A DNA stretch of 64,000 nt from positions 5,040,001 to 5,104,000 of the forward strand of contig NZ_CP011270.1 of NCBI RefSeq assembly GCF_001610835.1, read 5' to 3'. The notes under the pieces are model-generated. The model saw nothing but the letters and a program-made list of their open reading frames with translations, made no database searches and was not told the DNA's origin. The position numbers and the translations under genes are program-made. The stretch comes from Planctomyces sp. SH-PL14 (GTDB lineage: Bacteria; Planctomycetota; Planctomycetia; Planctomycetales; Planctomycetaceae). Positions 60,473 to 64,000 of this stretch are shown in pieces (positions within the stretch are counted from its first letter, which is position 1; each line of letters begins with the position of its first letter).

Positions 60473-61921
60473 ATGACTCACAACCTCGATCACACGCCCG
60501 CACTCCTGTCGCGGCGCGCGACGCTGAAGTCCCTGGCCTCGGGTTTCGGCTATCTCGCCTTCGCGGGCCTCGCGCAGGCCGAAGCCCTTCGCTCGCCCTC
60601 GGCCGCCGGCTCCCAGTTGGCGCGGCGGACGACTCACTTTCCGGCCCGCGCGAAGCAGGTCATCTTCCTCTGCATGAACGGCGGCCCGTCGCATGTCGAC
60701 CTCTTCGACTACAAGCCCGAGCTGAACCAACGCTCCGGCCAGCCGATGAAGGTCGACCAGAAGAACGGTCCGCGGCTTCTCGGTTCCCCGTTTTCGTTTG
60801 CCCGGCACGCGGAATCGGGGCTTTGGATCTCCGAGCTCTTTCCGCACCTGTCGCAGCACGCCGACGAGCTGTGCGTGGTCCGCAGCATGCAGACAGATCT
60901 CCCGAATCACTCGCAGGCGTTCCTGCAGATGCACACGGGAAGCTTCCAGTTCGTCCGCCCGTCACTTGGAGCCTGGACGCTCTACGGGCTTGGGACGGAG
61001 AACGCCAATCTCCCGGGGTTCGTCACGCTCAACCCGCCGAGCGACAACGGGGGAGCCCGCAACTACGGCAGCGCGCTCCTGCCATCCATCTGCCAGGCGA
61101 CCCGGATCGGCACGAACCAGATTCCCGGGTTCTACGCAGCCCTTCTGAAGATCGACCAGGAGCCGGGGCCGCCGCTGAAGAACATCGAGAATTCGGCCCT
61201 CTCACTGGCCGAGCAACGCAGTCAGCTCGATATGGTTCGCGATCTGAATGCCATGAAGCTCGCTCGCGACCAGTACCATCCTGAGATCGAGGGAGCGATC
61301 GAGTCGTTCGAGCTCGCTTTCCGGATGCAGGGTGAACTGCCGGAGGTGCTCGACCTGCGGAAGGAGACGGAGGCGACTCAGGAGGCGTATGGACTCGGAG
61401 CCGGCAAATCGACCGACCGTTTCGGCCGCCAGTGCCTGTTGGCGAGGCGGATGGTCGAATCGGGTGTAAGGTTCATTGAGCTGACGTCGCCAGTCGCCTG
61501 GGATCACCACTTCCTGCTCAAGGACGAACTTTCGAAGAGCTGCCTGGCGACCGATCAGCCCATCGCCGCCCTCCTCAGCGACCTGAAGCAGCGGGGCCTC
61601 TTAAGCGACACCCTGATCGTCTGGGCAGGCGAGTTCGGAAGAACTCCGTACGTGCAGGGGGGAGCCGGACGCGACCATAATAACAAGGGCTACTCTATTT
61701 GGATGGCAGGCGGCGGCGTGAAAGGGGGGCTCGCGTACGGGGAAACCGACGAAATCGGCTACGAGGCGGTCGAAAACCCGGTCCACCTCCACGATTGGCA
61801 CGCCACACTGCTGCACCTGTTGGGGTTCGACCACACGCGGCTCACGTTCAACTACGGCGGCCGGGATTTTCGGCTCACGGACGTGCACGGACACGTGATC
61901 CACGAGTTGGTGAAGGGCTGA
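60473..61921 (+). CDS. DUF1501 protein (Tat-exported, sulfatase-like fold)
   Basis: 482 residues. A twin-arginine signal, LLSRRATLKSLASGFGYLAF (about 11-30), points to export in folded form. Hallmarks of DUF1501: FLCMNGGPSHVDLFDYKPEL, HSQAFLQMHTGS, LLARRMVESGVRFIEL, WAGEFGRTPYVQGGAGRDH and GGVKGGLAYGETDEIGYEAV. The fold is related to the alkaline phosphatase/sulfatase superfamily, with putative metal ligands in DHH and HDWHATLLHLLG. It follows the PSCyt1-PSD1 gene by 34 nt, the usual order, and ends the ECF-led unit. Confidence 0.93.
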   Translation: MTHNLDHTPALLSRRATLKSLASGFGYLAFAGLAQAEALRSPSAAGSQLARRTTHFPARAKQVIFLCMNGGPSHVDLFDYKPELNQRSGQPMKVDQKNGPRLLGSPFSFARHAESGLWISELFPHLSQHADELCVVRSMQTDLPNHSQAFLQMHTGSFQFVRPSLGAWTLYGLGTENANLPGFVTLNPPSDNGGARNYGSALLPSICQATRIGTNQIPGFYAALLKIDQEPGPPLKNIENSALSLAEQRSQLDMVRDLNAMKLARDQYHPEIEGAIESFELAFRMQGELPEVLDLRKETEATQEAYGLGAGKSTDRFGRQCLLARRMVESGVRFIELTSPVAWDHHFLLKDELSKSCLATDQPIAALLSDLKQRGLLSDTLIVWAGEFGRTPYVQGGAGRDHNNKGYSIWMAGGGVKGGLAYGETDEIGYEAVENPVHLHDWHATLLHLLGFDHTRLTFNYGGRDFRLTDVHGHVIHELVKG

Positions 61922-62196
61922 CTCCACGGACCACGGACAACGAGTATTTTCGGCATCGCGACCTCATTGTCGCAGAGAGTGGTAAGCCGGTGATCGTCAT
62001 GCGACGGTGCTCCTGCCGGACCACAAAGCCGCGCTCCTGCTCGAAGACTGGTTCGAAGCGGAGCCCCCGTTCGTGCGGGTAATTGCCCTGCGATATGGAG
62101 TGTCTTCGACATCGGTCCAAGGAATTGTCAGAGAGGTCAGAGGGTCAGTTCTGGTGCCTTCTCAACGGCCTTGCTCACGCTCTAAAAACCGCTCGT
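61922..62196. other. Short gap between convergent genes, nothing recognised
   Basis: About 275 nt between the stops of the DUF1501 gene and the P-type ATPase gene. The small open frame 62007-62207 has no ribosome-binding site or motif and overlaps the ATPase end. No hairpin with T-run seen. Confidence 0.4.
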
Positions 62197-64000
62197 CTAC
62201 GCACTGATTTCTTGGTCGCGATGGAGATCGTCGAGATTTCGCGGCCGGTGCGCCACGCGAAGCGCATTCAGAACAGCCAGGACATCGATGACTTCCTGGC
62301 TGATTGCACCAGCGACCGGGGCCAGATGGCCGCTCGCCGCGAGGAGCATGCCGACCAGGCTGAGGCCCATTCCCCCCAGCGCGCTCTGCATCGCAATCGT
62401 CCGCATCCGATGGCCGATGTGGAGCAGCTCGTCGACTCGTTGCAGGGAGCTTTCCAGAAGAACCGCTCCCGCCGCCTCAGCCGTAACGTCGCCTTGGCCG
62501 AAGGCGATCCCGACCGTCGCGGCCGTGAGGGCCGGGGCGTCGTTGATGCCGTCTCCCATGTAGAGCGTCTGGGCCCGCGCGGTCTCCTTCCGGACGAGCT
62601 CGAGCTTCTGCTCCGGAGTCTGGTCCGCGTAGACCTCGCGGATGCCGACCACGGAGGCCAGATGCCGGGCCTCGATCTCGCGGTCGCCGGAGACGAGCAG
62701 CACCCGTTCAAAGTGGTGCCGCGGAAGATGGTCCAGGAACGGTTTGCTGTCGCGGCGGGGCTCGTCTCGAAACCGCAGAACCGCCGCGAAGACGCCGTCG
62801 ATCACCAGCACGCACTCCAGCCCCGCCGCTTGGGCCGGAAGCGTTTCGGGGGAGACGCCGCGGCGGGCCAGGAGTTTCGTCCGGCCCGTGACCTCGACGT
62901 CATAACCCTCCACCCGGCCGGTCAGGCCGTGGCCCGGGGGTTCCCGTACCTCGGTCGCCTCCGGGATAGTCAGTCCCCGCTCCCGGGCTCCGCGGAGGAC
63001 CGCGTCGGCCAGAGGATGCTTCGAATACTGTTCCAGCGCCGCGGCGAGTCGCAGGACCGGCCCCTCCGCGAGAGCGCTTCCCGGCGCGAGGACGCATTCC
63101 GTCAGCCGCGGGCGGCCGTAGGTGAGCGTTCCGGTCTTGTCGAAGATGGCAACCCGGCACTGGTCGATCCGCTCCAGGACCGAGGGGTCCCGGATGATGA
63201 TGCCGCGGCGGGCCGCGAGCGAGATTCCACCGAGAATCGCGACGGGAATGGCGATCAGCAGGGGGCAGGGGGTCGCCACGACGAGCACCGCGAGAAACCG
63301 CGTCGCATCCCCGCTGGCGATCCAGGCCGCGAGGGCGATCGCCACCGCGAGGGGCGTGTACCAGGCGCCGAGCTGGTCAGCGAGTCGCCGGAGACTGGGC
63401 CGCCGCTGCTCGGCGTCGCGCATGACCGACATGATCTTTGCGTAGCGGGAGTCAACAGGGAGTCGGTCGGCCCGGATCCGGAGGGCCGCCGTTCCGTTGA
63501 GCGCGCCGGAGAGCACGAGGGCGCCCGGCGCTTTCGGCATCTGGTAGGGCTCGCCCGTGAGATAGGACTCGTCCATGCTCCCCCGCCCGTCGAGGACCGT
63601 TCCGTCGACCGGGCAGACTTCGTGCGGCAGAACGACGAGCTCGTCGCCGGTCTGGATCTCTTCCAGTGGGATGTCGGACTGGCCGTCGGTTGTTTTCCGA
63701 TGGGCGGTCCGCGGAACCCGCTTGGCCAGGGCCCGCAGGACCGAGGAGGCCTGCCGCATGGCGAACGATTCGAGGGTCTCGCCTCCGGAGAGCATCAGGA
63801 CGACGATCAGGCCGGCAAGGTATTCCCCCTGGATTGCGGCGGTGGTGATCGAGAGTCCCGCCAGGAGGTCGGAGCCGAACTCGCCGCGCAGGGCCTGTCG
63901 CGCGAGCAGGAGGACGAGGGGGAGTCCGCCAGCGATCAGGCCGGCGATCAGCGGGGCGTCCCGCGCCGGGACGAGGTGGCCTGGATCCGCCGCCACTAGC
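62197..64000 (-). CDS. P1B-type heavy-metal-transporting ATPase, N-terminus possibly outside window
   Basis: About 600 residues visible. Membrane metal site [10 protein letters not shown], i.e. TPC(x)6P instead of CPC; phosphorylation site DKTGTLT; HP-motif [13 protein letters not shown]-binding and hinge [10 protein letters not shown]; actuator TGEPYQM. These define a P1B transporter. The TPC motif has been linked in other ATPases to Ni/Co-type substrates, but metal choice cannot be fixed here. A GTG at 63996 could start the protein, but the frame stays open to the edge and one or two N-terminal helices of a full P1B ATPase may be missing. No N-terminal CxxC domain visible. Confidence 0.9.
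   Translation of the reverse strand, partial: LVAADPGHLVPARDAPLIAGLIAGGLPLVLLLARQALRGEFGSDLLAGLSITTAAIQGEYLAGLIVVLMLSGGETLESFAMRQASSVLRALAKRVPRTAHRKTTDGQSDIPLEEIQTGDELVVLPHEVCPVDGTVLDGRGSMDESYLTGEPYQMPKAPGALVLSGALNGTAALRIRADRLPVDSRYAKIMSVMRDAEQRRPSLRRLADQLGAWYTPLAVAIALAAWIASGDATRFLAVLVVATPCPLLIAIPVAILGGISLAARRGIIIRDPSVLERIDQCRVAIFDKTGTLTYGRPRLTECVLAPGSALAEGPVLRLAAALEQYSKHPLADAVLRGARERGLTIPEATEVREPPGHGLTGRVEGYDVEVTGRTKLLARRGVSPETLPAQAAGLECVLVIDGVFAAVLRFRDEPRRDSKPFLDHLPRHHFERVLLVSGDREIEARHLASVVGIREVYADQTPEQKLELVRKETARAQTLYMGDGINDAPALTAATVGIAFGQGDVTAEAAGAVLLESSLQRVDELLHIGHRMRTIAMQSALGGMGLSLVGMLLAASGHLAPVAGAISQEVIDVLAVLNALRVAHRPRNLDDLHRDQEISA

Overview
The window is about 64 kb of high-GC DNA from a planctomycete (Planctomycetota, probably class Planctomycetia; I cannot place it more precisely). 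The evidence is a PSCyt1/DUF1549/DUF1553 protein next to a DUF1501 protein, a DUF1080-sugar dehydrogenase fusion, an EF-G of the spdEFG1/mitochondrial-like type, ECF sigma factors paired with membrane anti-sigma candidates, an inverse-autotransporter-like surface protein, an EF-hand/beta-propeller protein, a cytoplasmic Ser/Thr kinase, and an alternative complex III (ACIII)-caa3 oxidase operon of the act type. No rRNA, tRNA, CRISPR array, transposase or prophage was recognised.

Layout. 1-7.5 kb: truncated secreted protein, solitary DNA methyltransferase, unknown protein, WD40-like protein, secreted protein, DUF1080-GSDH fusion. 8-14.2 kb: MFS transporter, MetW-like methyltransferase, single-domain response regulator, fusA with a classical terminator. 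14.5-21.8 kb: small His/Tyr/Pro-rich secreted protein, 12-EF-hand/TolB-like protein, ECF sigma/anti-sigma pair, membrane DUF2314 protein. 22-27.7 kb: TetR-controlled hydrolase locus with two matching operators, then a run of small soluble proteins with strong Shine-Dalgarno sequences (including a DksA/TraR zinc-finger protein and a DUF2934 protein). 28-40.7 kb: one long minus-strand operon, actA-B-C-D-E-F, an unassigned membrane protein, sco, ctaC-D-E-F, i.e. quinol oxidation by ACIII passed to a caa3 cytochrome oxidase. Divergent from it is a membrane protein with one c-type haem motif. 42.6-54.9 kb: inverse autotransporter with beta-helix passenger, cysC, rpoZ, gmk, hpnC-type squalene synthase, OprP/O-like porin, rlmB-like methyltransferase, host-attachment-type protein, Ser/Thr kinase. 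55-64 kb: repeat-rich and pseudogene-bearing stretch, a second ECF/anti-sigma pair continuous with PSCyt1-PSD1 and DUF1501 genes, and the 3' part of a P1B-type metal ATPase.

The most striking non-gene feature is a dispersed intergenic repeat of about 320 bp, present in eleven clear copies (one truncated at one end, one cut in half) plus fragments, in both orientations, never inside a gene. Its ends carry inverted hairpins sharing a CCGCCGGAGG core, and in three convergent gene pairs it fills almost the whole gap between two stop codons. Two other inverted-repeat families and a large nested palindrome are also present. Classical hairpin/T-run terminators are visible after fusA, cysC, rpoZ and the DUF1080-GSDH gene. 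All similarity-based names come from reading motifs by eye; no database search was run.
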